Shown in pieces: positions 19,096-27,546 of a stretch of 64,000 nt of DNA. Source of the stretch: Shewanella kaireitica (lineage in GTDB: Bacteria; Pseudomonadota; Gammaproteobacteria; Enterobacterales; Shewanellaceae); assembly GCF_023284045.1 (NCBI RefSeq), contig NZ_JAKIKQ010000003.1, positions 124,001-188,000 of the forward strand. Direction: 5' to 3'. The position numbers and the translations under genes were made by a program. Every line of letters starts with the position of its first letter. The stretch's first letter is position 1. Below the pieces are notes generated by a model. That model was not told the origin of the DNA and ran no database searches. It saw only the letters and a list, made by a program, of their open reading frames with translations.

Positions 19096-21378
19096 ATGAT
19101 GAATCGAATAAAACTCGCAACAGCTGTAAAGTCAGCAATCGGTATCGGCGCACTCTCTTTCGTGCTCGCTGGCTGTGGTAGTGATGGTAAAGATGGCGAA
19201 GATGGTAATAATGGTGAAATTGCAGTACACATTGATAGTGTTACAGCAGTCAAAACTGAAGTTGACCTAGCAAGTTACGACGATACAAGTGGCACGCTAA
19301 CTGTAGAATTTAACCTAACGAACCTAAATGGTGTAGCTGTGACTGGTCTTGAAGATTTAACCGACCCTCTGCGCCTTAGCTATGGCCGAATGGGAACGAG
19401 AGCTGAAGCTTTCTTGCCTTATGATATTATCGACTCAGAGGGTAATAGCACAACGGTTGACTCTCGTGGCGATGGTGAGCGTGAAATTTGGTTATCCTAC
19501 CGTAACAAATCAAAAGATGATTTAGTCACAGGTACTGACAACTGGCGCCCAAATCGTAACTGCCCGGATGGTGAGCAGTGTTTAGAGTATCTCGGCAGCG
19601 GTAAATACCGCATTACAGCACCAGATGTCATTGACACTAAGAGCTTAGATTACGGCTACGACGCTACCCAAGTTCAAGGTATTTACTTAATGACTTATGG
19701 CGCTGGCGCTAACAAAGTTAAAAATGTTGAAGCTTATTACTGGGAGCCAGCAACAGAGCGCCCTGTCAGCTCGCCAAAATCTGTTTTAGAAAACCAAACA
19801 TGTACTAGTTGTCACGTCGGCGAAGAACACATTCGTCACGGCAACTACGGCAACACTGCTGACGGCTGTCTTTTCTGTCATACCGATTACACTCAATACG
19901 CTGGAACAGGTACTGACAATGAAGGTAATGAAATCAGCTTTACCATTGATGGTTCAATCAAGGGCCTAGCTCACGCAATCCATACCGGTGCCACTGAAGC
20001 TGACCGCCGCGATGTTGGCAAGTTTGAAACCGTTATCGGCAATGCAGCAAAGAACCCTGTATTTGGTTATAAATATGACCGTGCAGCGCAAGTCGATGAA
20101 GAAGGTAACCCGTTAAAACCGCTTAACTACCCGGCTGTGACTGCTAGCTGTGAAAGTTGTCACGTACAGTACACTGAAACTGAAGAGACATTACCAGAAG
20201 ATGTAACTGTTCATGCGCTTGACTGGTTTAAAGATATGGACGCTGATAGCTGCCAATCTTGCCACGGTGATTATCATTACGGTGGTCGAACGACTACAGA
20301 TGAGACCGGCGTTTCATATGTTGGTTGTGTAGCTTGTCACTCTTCAAATGATGGCAATACCCGTGGTGGTGCTTTCCGTCACTTTGCTGGTCACGAAAAA
20401 GATAGCCGAGAGTCAGCGATTGAAGCTGGCAAACTTATCGAAACTCAATACAGCAATATCGTTTGGAATTCAGATGTCAGTGAACTGAGCTTTACCGTTA
20501 ACCTAATGTTAGGCGAACAAGCTGTTACCAGTACTCATACTCCTAGAGTATCAATTTATGCCAACGCAATTGATGCGGCTGCACCTGATGCTTTCCTTGC
20601 ATCACGCCCTAGTGCAACAGTAACAGCAAATGCAGATGGAAGTTTTGGAGTTGTGGTTGATGCTACAGGAACTGGCTACACGCTACCGGCATTAGCAGAA
20701 GCGATTGATAATGGTGCAGACCTTGCCTTATCAGCAAGTTTCAGCGCCTGTTTCACCAATAAAACATCAACTCTCGTTGAACTAGATTTTGAAGGTGAAT
20801 GTTCTGGGGTTTTAAGTGCCAATGCTGCGAAAACTGAGTTCTTAAAGCTAGACGGCTCAGACGGTGCAGAACGTGCCAGTGCGGTAAATTATGACAATTG
20901 TACCAGTTGCCACAATAATGACATGGTTGTTCGTAAAGGCGCTCCGCACTATCGTAATGCAGACCTTCATACCTGTGCTCAGTGTCATGAAGCCGGTGAT
21001 TACAACAGCATGATTGTCCGAGTTCACGGTACATTTGGCAAAGCGCACGGTCGCGAAGACGTTCAGTCTTTAGTTGATTCTAAGACCTGTACAGCATGTC
21101 ACGATGATGCAAACTACAGCTTAGAAAATGCTCGTTCGACACCAATGCGCTGGAATCGTAAAGATGAAACATTCTCAAGCCCACAAGCTGGTGTTTGTGC
21201 ATCTTGTCACGTTTCAGAGAGCTATCAAGACAGCCCACAAGTTGAGTCAGCCAAATCTCACATAGAAAACATGGGCGGCATCGTCGCTGGTACCTATGAA
21301 GATGCACAAATGGCCAACGAGACTTGTCTAACTTGTCACAATGCAGACAAAGTAGCGGAAAACCATAAACTAAAATAA
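19096..21378 (+). CDS. OmcA/MtrC-family decaheme outer-membrane lipoprotein (paralog 2)
   Basis: 760 residues. The lipobox is VLAGC, followed by the linker DGKDGEDGNNGE. Ten haem motifs: CTSCH (from about residue 236), CLFCH, CESCH, CQSCH, CVACH, CTSCH, CAQCH, CTACH, CASCH, CLTCH. It shares with the next gene an N-terminal-domain signature absent from the first OmcA-like protein: LSYGRMGT, REIWLSYRNK and AYYWEPA. It ends in KSHIENMGG...NHKLK, OmcA-like. It is probably a surface terminal reductase that accepts electrons from an MtrC/MtrF conduit. It has its own CRP-like site, structured leader and terminator. The exact subfamily name is uncertain. Confidence 0.85.
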   Translation: MMNRIKLATAVKSAIGIGALSFVLAGCGSDGKDGEDGNNGEIAVHIDSVTAVKTEVDLASYDDTSGTLTVEFNLTNLNGVAVTGLEDLTDPLRLSYGRMGTRAEAFLPYDIIDSEGNSTTVDSRGDGEREIWLSYRNKSKDDLVTGTDNWRPNRNCPDGEQCLEYLGSGKYRITAPDVIDTKSLDYGYDATQVQGIYLMTYGAGANKVKNVEAYYWEPATERPVSSPKSVLENQTCTSCHVGEEHIRHGNYGNTADGCLFCHTDYTQYAGTGTDNEGNEISFTIDGSIKGLAHAIHTGATEADRRDVGKFETVIGNAAKNPVFGYKYDRAAQVDEEGNPLKPLNYPAVTASCESCHVQYTETEETLPEDVTVHALDWFKDMDADSCQSCHGDYHYGGRTTTDETGVSYVGCVACHSSNDGNTRGGAFRHFAGHEKDSRESAIEAGKLIETQYSNIVWNSDVSELSFTVNLMLGEQAVTSTHTPRVSIYANAIDAAAPDAFLASRPSATVTANADGSFGVVVDATGTGYTLPALAEAIDNGADLALSASFSACFTNKTSTLVELDFEGECSGVLSANAAKTEFLKLDGSDGAERASAVNYDNCTSCHNNDMVVRKGAPHYRNADLHTCAQCHEAGDYNSMIVRVHGTFGKAHGREDVQSLVDSKTCTACHDDANYSLENARSTPMRWNRKDETFSSPQAGVCASCHVSESYQDSPQVESAKSHIENMGGIVAGTYEDAQMANETCLTCHNADKVAENHKLK

Positions 21379-21447
21379 GTGATTTAATAGTCGGCTTTGT
21401 CGGTTATGACTACTACCTTTTAGTCATCATTTAGTGTTTAAACGCCT

Positions 21448-21477
21448 AAGCGAGAAGTTTATCTTCTCGCTTTTTTC
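21448..21477 (+). terminator. terminator after paralog 2
   Basis: Perfect 10-bp stem AAGCGAGAAG / CTTCTCGCTT with a 5-nt loop and a T6 tail, 70 bp after the stop. Confidence 0.9.
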
Positions 21478-21684
21478 GTTTTAAATAAAAATGAAACCAA
21501 TCGACAAACGCGCTAAAGATATAAAACTAATTAACGCCGTCAACACAGACGCTTACCAAAGAACAGCAACGCTGCACTCTCGCAACAAATAACCCACATT
21601 TCAGGCAAATATTAGAATGAAATCTTAAGTGATCGTTAAAATAGTCCTAAAAACACACTTTTCTCTCTACCCCTAAAGAAATAG

Positions 21685-21700
21685 TCTGACCTTAATCACA
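21685..21700. promoter_or_regulatory. CRP site upstream of the third OmcA-family gene
   Basis: TCTGA-CCTTAA-TCACA matches 9 of 10 core CRP positions, 152 bp before the ATG at 21852. The remainder of 21478-21751 holds no recognisable gene. Confidence 0.6.
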
Positions 21701-21751
21701 TAAAGCATCTAAAACACCTGCTAAAAATTACGCTGTTAGTTAGCCTTAGAG

Positions 21752-21822
21752 GTGGAAATAAAATTCCACACACTAAATAAGGGTAAATGAGATTTGTTCT
21801 CAAATTGAATCCCTTTTTAGTG
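21752..21822 (+). promoter_or_regulatory. structured leader RNA with nested stems
   Basis: First a hairpin GTGGAA/TTCCAC (21752-21769). Then a long stem pairs 21771-21783 (CACTAAA-t-AAGGG) with 21811-21822 (CCCTTTTTAGTG), 12 bp with one bulge, enclosing a smaller hairpin TGAGA/TCTCA (21788-21802). All lies within the last 100 nt before the ATG. Confidence 0.5.
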
Positions 21823-21851
21823 ATGATTAAAAAACTATTGCAGGGACAAAA

Positions 21852-24071
21852 ATGATGAAATTTTTCAACTTAAGCGCAACTTCAAAAGCGCTACTTACAG
21901 CAGGGGTGCTTTCATTAGCAGTTTCTGGCTGTAGTGGTGATGATGGTAAAGATGGCGAAGATGGTAAACCTGGTCCAGTAGGTTCACCTATCGGTGAAGT
22001 GTCTCAAGTTAAAGCAGACATTACCTCAGCGAACGTCAGCGAAGACGGTTTCCTAACGGTAAACTTCAACCTTAGTGACGCAAATGGTGCAGCAGTATTC
22101 GGTCTTCAACAAGATGGAATTGGTGCAGTATCTTTCGGCCGCGTAGGTTCAGAAGATGAAGTAGGCACAACCGATCTTGAAGGTTCTCCAAGAGACGTTT
22201 GGTTAAGCTACTTCAATAAAGACAAAGGTGAAGGCTACTATACTGGCTCTTCATACTTCCAAGGTAAAAACTGTGAAGATTGCCTAACTGATAATGGCGA
22301 CGGTAGTTACACATTAGTATTAAATAAAGAAATTGATACTTTAGAAAAATATTCTTATTCAGCAGATGCAACAACTGGTATCTATTTAGGTGTTAAATCA
22401 GCAAATGATGCTGGTTCAACTCTAGTCAATAACACTTTCTATTACTGGCAACCAAGTTCTGATACCGAACAAGACAAGCCAAAAGCAGTTATTGCCAATG
22501 AAACCTGTCAGTCTTGTCACCGCCCAGGTCAAGATGGCTCATTAGCGATGCACGGTGGCAAACACGTCACACTCGAATCTTGTACTTTCTGTCATGCTGA
22601 TTACAACTCATACATGAAAGATGTAAAAGACGAAGATGGCAATGTAACCGGCAGCGTTGAATTTGATGGTTCAATTAAAGCCATGGCACACGATATTCAT
22701 AGCCATGCTTACTATAATGGCGTCTACCCACAATCTGCGTCAAACTGTCAAACATGTCACCAAGCAGACGAAAATGTCGCTATGGCAGATGCTTGGAAGG
22801 CTGATTTAGATACTGCAACATGTATGAGCTGTCACAACAGCCCATATGCAGTGCCTAGCTGGCACTGGGATAGTGACAAAGGTCAGATTGCAGAAGGTAA
22901 AGAAAACTGCGTATCTTGCCATAATGATCCAAACGGCGGCCAACGCGGTGCTGAATCTGGTCACTACCTGAAAAATGATAATGCTCAAGCAGCGGAAACC
23001 AAAGTCACTTTCAATAGCATGACTTACAATGCAGCAGCTAAAACAGTTGTCGCTAACATGACTGTTACCAATGGTGATAACACTATTACATTGGCACAAA
23101 TTGATCCTAGCCCATACAAGTATGGCGGAATGACAAGTGCTATCGTATTTAACGGTGTTGTGAGTGATGACTTCTTGGTTAACTATCAGAAAGTGGGTTA
23201 CAACCTGTTTACTGCTGGTGCCGATGGTTCTATTGACGTAACAATTAAAGATGTATCTTTGATGCAAACGGGTGATGATCCACATGACTTCTTCCTTGTT
23301 GAAGATGTGATGAATACAGCAGACGTTAACGTTGCACTAAGTAGCCAGATTCATGTTTGTTTCGATGGTAAAGGCACAGTTGAAGACTGTGATTTTGACG
23401 GAACAACAGTAAGTAACTCAGGCCCTTACGCAAACTCAGACACTGCTTACTTTGAAGTAAACGGCACTGCAGTGACTACCTCTCCACGTGTTCAACACGC
23501 AGAGATGGCGGCTTGTCAGCAATGTCATACCACAGCAATTAAGCATCGCTTTAGTAACGACATGGACGGCTGTGCAAGTTGTCACAATGGTACACGAGAC
23601 AAGAAAGGCACAGGTTCTTCTAACCTAGCTTATATTGCTCATAGCAAGCACTACGTCTATGACAGCTCAGGCGATTTGTTCTTCAAGAAGACTGAATGTC
23701 AAGCTTGTCACGGTGAAGATGGTTACTCGCTAAGCAAGATTGTTAGCGACGCAGCACCAGTAGCTTTCGGTAAAGTAACAACAGGTATTGATGCCGAAGG
23801 TAAGCCAGTATATGGAGACGAGCAACTTGTTGTGTCACCACAAACTGCGGCTTGTGTAAGCTGTCACCAAGCGCCTTACGGCCTTAATGATGCTACTGCT
23901 TCTCATATCCAAGGCATGGGCGGTGTGTTATTGCAAGAAGGTGCTGAGCTAACGACTCTTGGTATTCCAGCGTCTACATATGAAACGCTAAATGTGCAAG
24001 AGACTTGTTCTACTTGTCACAATGATAGCCAGATTCTTGAAGCTCATTCAAACTGGGGCAGCAGCCACTAG
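21852..24071 (+). CDS. OmcA/MtrC-family decaheme outer-membrane lipoprotein (paralog 3)
   Basis: 739 residues, similar in length to OmcA. The lipobox is AVSGC, with a DGKDGEDGKPG linker. Ten haem motifs: CQSCH (from about residue 219), CTFCH, CQTCH, CMSCH, CVSCH, CQQCH, CASCH, CQACH, CVSCH, CSTCH. It is related to the preceding gene by VSFGRVGS, RDVWLSYFNK and FYYWQPS. The family disulfide appears as CX9C (CFDGKGTVEDC). The C-terminus SHIQGMGGVL...CSTCHNDSQILEAH recalls OmcA. It has its own CRP site, structured leader and terminator, so it can be expressed separately from its neighbours. It is probably a surface Fe(III)/flavin reductase; substrate unknown. Confidence 0.86.
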   Translation: MMKFFNLSATSKALLTAGVLSLAVSGCSGDDGKDGEDGKPGPVGSPIGEVSQVKADITSANVSEDGFLTVNFNLSDANGAAVFGLQQDGIGAVSFGRVGSEDEVGTTDLEGSPRDVWLSYFNKDKGEGYYTGSSYFQGKNCEDCLTDNGDGSYTLVLNKEIDTLEKYSYSADATTGIYLGVKSANDAGSTLVNNTFYYWQPSSDTEQDKPKAVIANETCQSCHRPGQDGSLAMHGGKHVTLESCTFCHADYNSYMKDVKDEDGNVTGSVEFDGSIKAMAHDIHSHAYYNGVYPQSASNCQTCHQADENVAMADAWKADLDTATCMSCHNSPYAVPSWHWDSDKGQIAEGKENCVSCHNDPNGGQRGAESGHYLKNDNAQAAETKVTFNSMTYNAAAKTVVANMTVTNGDNTITLAQIDPSPYKYGGMTSAIVFNGVVSDDFLVNYQKVGYNLFTAGADGSIDVTIKDVSLMQTGDDPHDFFLVEDVMNTADVNVALSSQIHVCFDGKGTVEDCDFDGTTVSNSGPYANSDTAYFEVNGTAVTTSPRVQHAEMAACQQCHTTAIKHRFSNDMDGCASCHNGTRDKKGTGSSNLAYIAHSKHYVYDSSGDLFFKKTECQACHGEDGYSLSKIVSDAAPVAFGKVTTGIDAEGKPVYGDEQLVVSPQTAACVSCHQAPYGLNDATASHIQGMGGVLLQEGAELTTLGIPASTYETLNVQETCSTCHNDSQILEAHSNWGSSH

Positions 24072-24105
24072 TTTGTCCGCTAAATAGTTAACGGATATAC
24101 CACTA

Positions 24106-24132
24106 AAAAGGGAGGCTTGGCCTCCCTTTTTT
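24106..24132 (+). terminator. terminator after paralog 3
   Basis: Perfect 11-bp stem AAAAGGGAGGC / GCCTCCCTTTT with loop TTG and T6 tail. Confidence 0.92.
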
Positions 24133-24427
24133 AATGAGAGTTATTCCCAAGTCATCAATACAAATTTTCTTACATATTTTGTACATTTAACGTTATTTTA
24201 AGCTTCCAAAACGTCGTTTACCCACCCTTACTAATACCTCTTTAGAAATAGAAAGATCCGCATCACACATTAGCACCTAGGCTGCTGATTTTAGCCCTAC
24301 ATTACGTTAGCCTTTCATTGGGGAATCTTATTTCCAGCATTGACTTAAACGGCAATTAAAAAATTACAGTCGGTCTACCCAATCAGGCCACACGTTTGAG
24401 ACAGTGCCAAACCTATGCAGGGAAAAA
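24133..24427 (+). promoter_or_regulatory. mtrC upstream region
   Basis: The 295-bp region holds the mtrCAB promoter. One good CRP half-site, ATCACA (24262-24267), is seen, with a poor second half. The ribosome-binding segment GCAGGGA just before the ATG is the same as in front of the two preceding OmcA-family genes. Confidence 0.4.
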
Positions 24428-26443
24428 ATGATGAACGTAAAAAAATCTAAAATTGCACTGCTGCTAGCAGCAGGCGCTGTATCAATGGCCTTAACCGGCT
24501 GTGGTGGCGATGATGGTACTGACGGCAACCCAGGTAACCCTGGTGGCCCAGCAGCTGATTACATCAATACGCTGAATCTTAAAGTTACTGACGTGACTTA
24601 CACTGATGGTCAACCCACTATTAAAGTGTTTGCCACTAACGAAGAAGACCTTCCAGTTATTGGTCTACAAGACCTAGGTGTTGTTGCTGCTCAATTAACA
24701 CCTCAAGGTGCTACTGGTGCAGGTAATAGTGCACAGTGGACCCGTACAGCTCGCGCTTCTGGCGTTGACAGCTACATAGATAACAAAGACGGTTCATACT
24801 CATTTACACTCGAACTTAGCGAATACAGTGCTGACATGACTCAGCGTTTTAACGTATACGCAGGTGGCAAAGGCTCAACACTTGCCGACGGCGCGACAAC
24901 AGTTCCACGCCGTGAAATAGTTGCAGACTTTGACGGTCAAGGCTATGAAGCCAAGTACACTAAAGACATCGTGTCTCATGAAACTTGTACTAACTGTCAT
25001 GCTGAAGGTGAGCCGCTAACCACTCGTCACAGCAGCTACTACACGCAAGAAACCTGTGCAACTTGTCACAGCAGTTCAATGTCGACTGAATCTCAGTGGA
25101 ACCACTTAATCCACAATATTCATAACACTGCGAAGACATTCGAAGATAAGTACGGTAAAGAATATACCGGTGAAGCAGCTGAAGCACTTATTCAAAACAA
25201 CTGTAAATCTTGTCACGTTGAACCAGAAGCTGATAGCGGTGAGCTAGCTGAATGGGGCAACTGGTCACGTATTCCAACGATGGAAACTTGTACTAGTTGT
25301 CACACTAACATCGATTTTGAAGCGGGCAAAGGCCACTCTCAGCAAGCTGATAACTCCAACTGTATTGCATGTCATAACTCAAGCTGGACAGAAGAGCTAC
25401 ACACTAGCAGCTTCGGTGACACTAAAGCACTGATTGATACATACGGTATCAACGTAACTTCTACTATTGATAGCACAACTACAGCTGCCACAATCAGCAT
25501 TCAAGTTGTTGATTCAACTGGTGCTGAAGTTGATATCAACACTATTTTACCAATGGTACAGCGTTTTGAAGTTATCACTAACGTAGGGCCAAACAACGTC
25601 ACCCTAGGTTACGGTGGAAAAGACTCAATCAACGCGATTAAGAACGGTGTTGTGGACGCAAAAGCTGCTATCGAAGACGGTAAGCTAGTTTACACAACCA
25701 CTAAAGATCTTAAGCTAAATACTGAAGCCGGTGCTGATAACGAAACCGCGTTCACCTTCGTTGGTTGGGCTATGTGCTCTGCAAACGGTGAGTTTGTTAA
25801 ATGTGATGATCCTGACTTTGATGGTAAAGACACTGACAAATACACAGGTATGAAAGCTGATCTTGCTTTCGCAACACTTTCTGGTGAAGCGCCAAGCATG
25901 CGTCACGTTGACTCAGTTAACTTCAGCGCTTGTGCAAGCTGTCACTCTGATGAGTTCCAAGTACATAAAGGTGGCCACCATGCAGGCTTCGTAATGTCTG
26001 AGCAACTTGCTCACACTAATGATGCTGATGGCATGCCAATCATAGGTGTTGATGCTTGTGCTTCTTGTCACACACCAGATGGCACCTACGCTGGCGGTGT
26101 GAACATGGGCGCATTGGAGATGAAACTGCATAAGACTCATAGCCAAGGCGATTATGCTGTTATCCCAGGTATGAACTGTGACCAGTGTCATAGCGATTTC
26201 AACCGCGACGCCTTTAAGAAAAAAGGTGCTCTAGCAACTGCTGGCGGTCAATACACCACACCTATCGCAGCAACTTGTGCATCTTGTCACAGCTACAACA
26301 TGGACAAGTTCAAGTCGCACGTTGAAGGACAAGGCGCACTGGTTAATGTATCTAAAGAAGCAGCGACTGATGCTGCGCAACTAGAAACATGTTTCTACTG
26401 CCACGCACCAACACCAGCGGATCACACTGCGGTTAAGATGTAA
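24428..26443 (+). CDS. mtrC: outer-membrane decaheme lipoprotein MtrC
   Basis: 671 residues from ATG 24428, the length I remember for MR-1 MtrC; a GTG eight codons upstream is rejected because it overlaps the RBS. The lipobox is ALTGC, followed by a GxxG linker. Ten haem motifs: CTNCH, CATCH, CKSCH, CTSCH, CIACH, CASCH, CASCH, CDQCH, CASCH, CFYCH. The conserved CX8C disulfide is CSANGEFVKC. Strong landmarks are HSQQADNSNCIACHNSSW, ITNVGPNN and the end ADHTAVKM. It is the surface member of the MtrCAB complex and passes electrons to minerals, flavins and OmcA. It heads mtrC-mtrA-mtrB. Confidence 0.97.
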   Translation: MMNVKKSKIALLLAAGAVSMALTGCGGDDGTDGNPGNPGGPAADYINTLNLKVTDVTYTDGQPTIKVFATNEEDLPVIGLQDLGVVAAQLTPQGATGAGNSAQWTRTARASGVDSYIDNKDGSYSFTLELSEYSADMTQRFNVYAGGKGSTLADGATTVPRREIVADFDGQGYEAKYTKDIVSHETCTNCHAEGEPLTTRHSSYYTQETCATCHSSSMSTESQWNHLIHNIHNTAKTFEDKYGKEYTGEAAEALIQNNCKSCHVEPEADSGELAEWGNWSRIPTMETCTSCHTNIDFEAGKGHSQQADNSNCIACHNSSWTEELHTSSFGDTKALIDTYGINVTSTIDSTTTAATISIQVVDSTGAEVDINTILPMVQRFEVITNVGPNNVTLGYGGKDSINAIKNGVVDAKAAIEDGKLVYTTTKDLKLNTEAGADNETAFTFVGWAMCSANGEFVKCDDPDFDGKDTDKYTGMKADLAFATLSGEAPSMRHVDSVNFSACASCHSDEFQVHKGGHHAGFVMSEQLAHTNDADGMPIIGVDACASCHTPDGTYAGGVNMGALEMKLHKTHSQGDYAVIPGMNCDQCHSDFNRDAFKKKGALATAGGQYTTPIAATCASCHSYNMDKFKSHVEGQGALVNVSKEAATDAAQLETCFYCHAPTPADHTAVKM

Positions 26444-26492
26444 TTTGTGCAGTTCTTCTCAATGACTTAAGTCATTAAGAGTGTTGAAAATA

Positions 26493-26510
26493 GGGGGAGT
26501 CCTCTCCCCC
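26493..26510 (+). terminator. GC-rich hairpin between mtrC and mtrA
   Basis: Stem GGGGGAG / CTCCCCC with loop TCCT, followed by GCTTTCAC instead of a U-run. A palindrome ATGACTTAAGTCAT lies 20 bp upstream. It is more likely an RNA-stability element or partial attenuator in the mtrCAB transcript than a full terminator. Confidence 0.5.
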
Positions 26511-26547
26511 GCTTTCACAAAAATTGTGCAAATTTAGGAAATCGATT

Positions 26548-27534
26548 ATGAAGATCACCAAGAAATTAAAAACCTTACTTCCAGCGCTAGTCGCCTCGGC
26601 AGTACTTTCACTTGGCTTTGCTCAAACAGCAGTAGCGTCAAAGTGGGATGCCAAGATGAGCCCTGATGAAGTTGAAGCCACACTAGATAAGAAATTCGCC
26701 GAAGGACAATATTCTCCTAAAGGTGCTGATTCTTGCCTTATGTGTCACCGTAAATCAGAAAAAGTCATGGACATCTTTAATGGTGTTCACGGTTCTGTAG
26801 ACTCAAGCAAGAGTCCAATGGCAGGCCTTCAATGTGAAGCATGTCATGGCCCAATGGGTAAACATAACCGTGGCGGCAATGAGCCAATGATCGCCTTTGG
26901 CCCAGACTCTACACTGGCTGCTGAAAAGCAAAACAGTGTATGTATGAGCTGTCACAAAGATGACAAGCGTATGGATTGGAATGGTGGACACCATGACAAT
27001 GCCGATATCGCTTGTGCTTCTTGTCACTCAGTTCACACAGCCAAAGATCCAGTGTTATCTAAAAATACTGAGATGGAAGTCTGTACTAGCTGTCATACCA
27101 AGCAAAAAGCTGACATGAACAAGCGCTCTAGCCACCCAATGAAATGGGCTCAAATGGTATGTAGCGATTGTCATAACCCACATGGAACAATGAGCGACTC
27201 AGATCTTGTTAAGCCTAGCGTTAACGATACCTGTTACTCATGCCACGCGGAGAAACGTGGCCCAAAATTGTGGGAGCATGCACCCGTCACTGAGAACTGT
27301 GTCACTTGTCACAACCCTCATGGCAGCGTCAATGAAGGCATGCTAAAAACTCGTGCTCCGCAATTATGTCAGCAATGTCATGCCTCGCCTCATAGCGGTC
27401 AACCTCAGTTTGGTAATACAGAACAAGGATCGACTGTCGGCGGTAACGCCTTTACCGGTGGTCGTAGCTGTCTAAATTGCCATAACCAGATCCATGGTTC
27501 AAACCATCCATCTGGCAAGCTGTTCCAGCGCTAA
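26548..27534 (+). CDS. mtrA: periplasmic decaheme c-type cytochrome MtrA
   Basis: 328 residues from ATG 26548; an upstream TTG at 26524 lacks an RBS, while TTTAGGAA precedes the ATG. The signal peptide ends around AVASKWD. Ten haem motifs: CLMCH, CEACH, CMSCH, CASCH, CTSCH, CSDCH, CYSCH, CVTCH, CQQCH, CLNCH. It matches MR-1 MtrA very closely as I recall it ([39 protein letters not shown]). It conducts electrons from inner-membrane quinol oxidase CymA and periplasmic carriers through MtrB to MtrC. It lies 12 bp before mtrB. Confidence 0.97.
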   Translation: MKITKKLKTLLPALVASAVLSLGFAQTAVASKWDAKMSPDEVEATLDKKFAEGQYSPKGADSCLMCHRKSEKVMDIFNGVHGSVDSSKSPMAGLQCEACHGPMGKHNRGGNEPMIAFGPDSTLAAEKQNSVCMSCHKDDKRMDWNGGHHDNADIACASCHSVHTAKDPVLSKNTEMEVCTSCHTKQKADMNKRSSHPMKWAQMVCSDCHNPHGTMSDSDLVKPSVNDTCYSCHAEKRGPKLWEHAPVTENCVTCHNPHGSVNEGMLKTRAPQLCQQCHASPHSGQPQFGNTEQGSTVGGNAFTGGRSCLNCHNQIHGSNHPSGKLFQR

Positions 27535-27546
27535 AGGAGTGAGAAG

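Noticed and set aside
22806..23285. 159-residue antisense ORF inside the third OmcA-family gene
   Set aside because: It lies opposite a clear decaheme coding frame whose codon use explains it; the antisense protein has no recognisable features.
24253..24267. Full CRP site upstream of mtrC
   Set aside because: Only the right half (ATCACA) is good; the left half matches two of five positions, so it is recorded as a half-site only.
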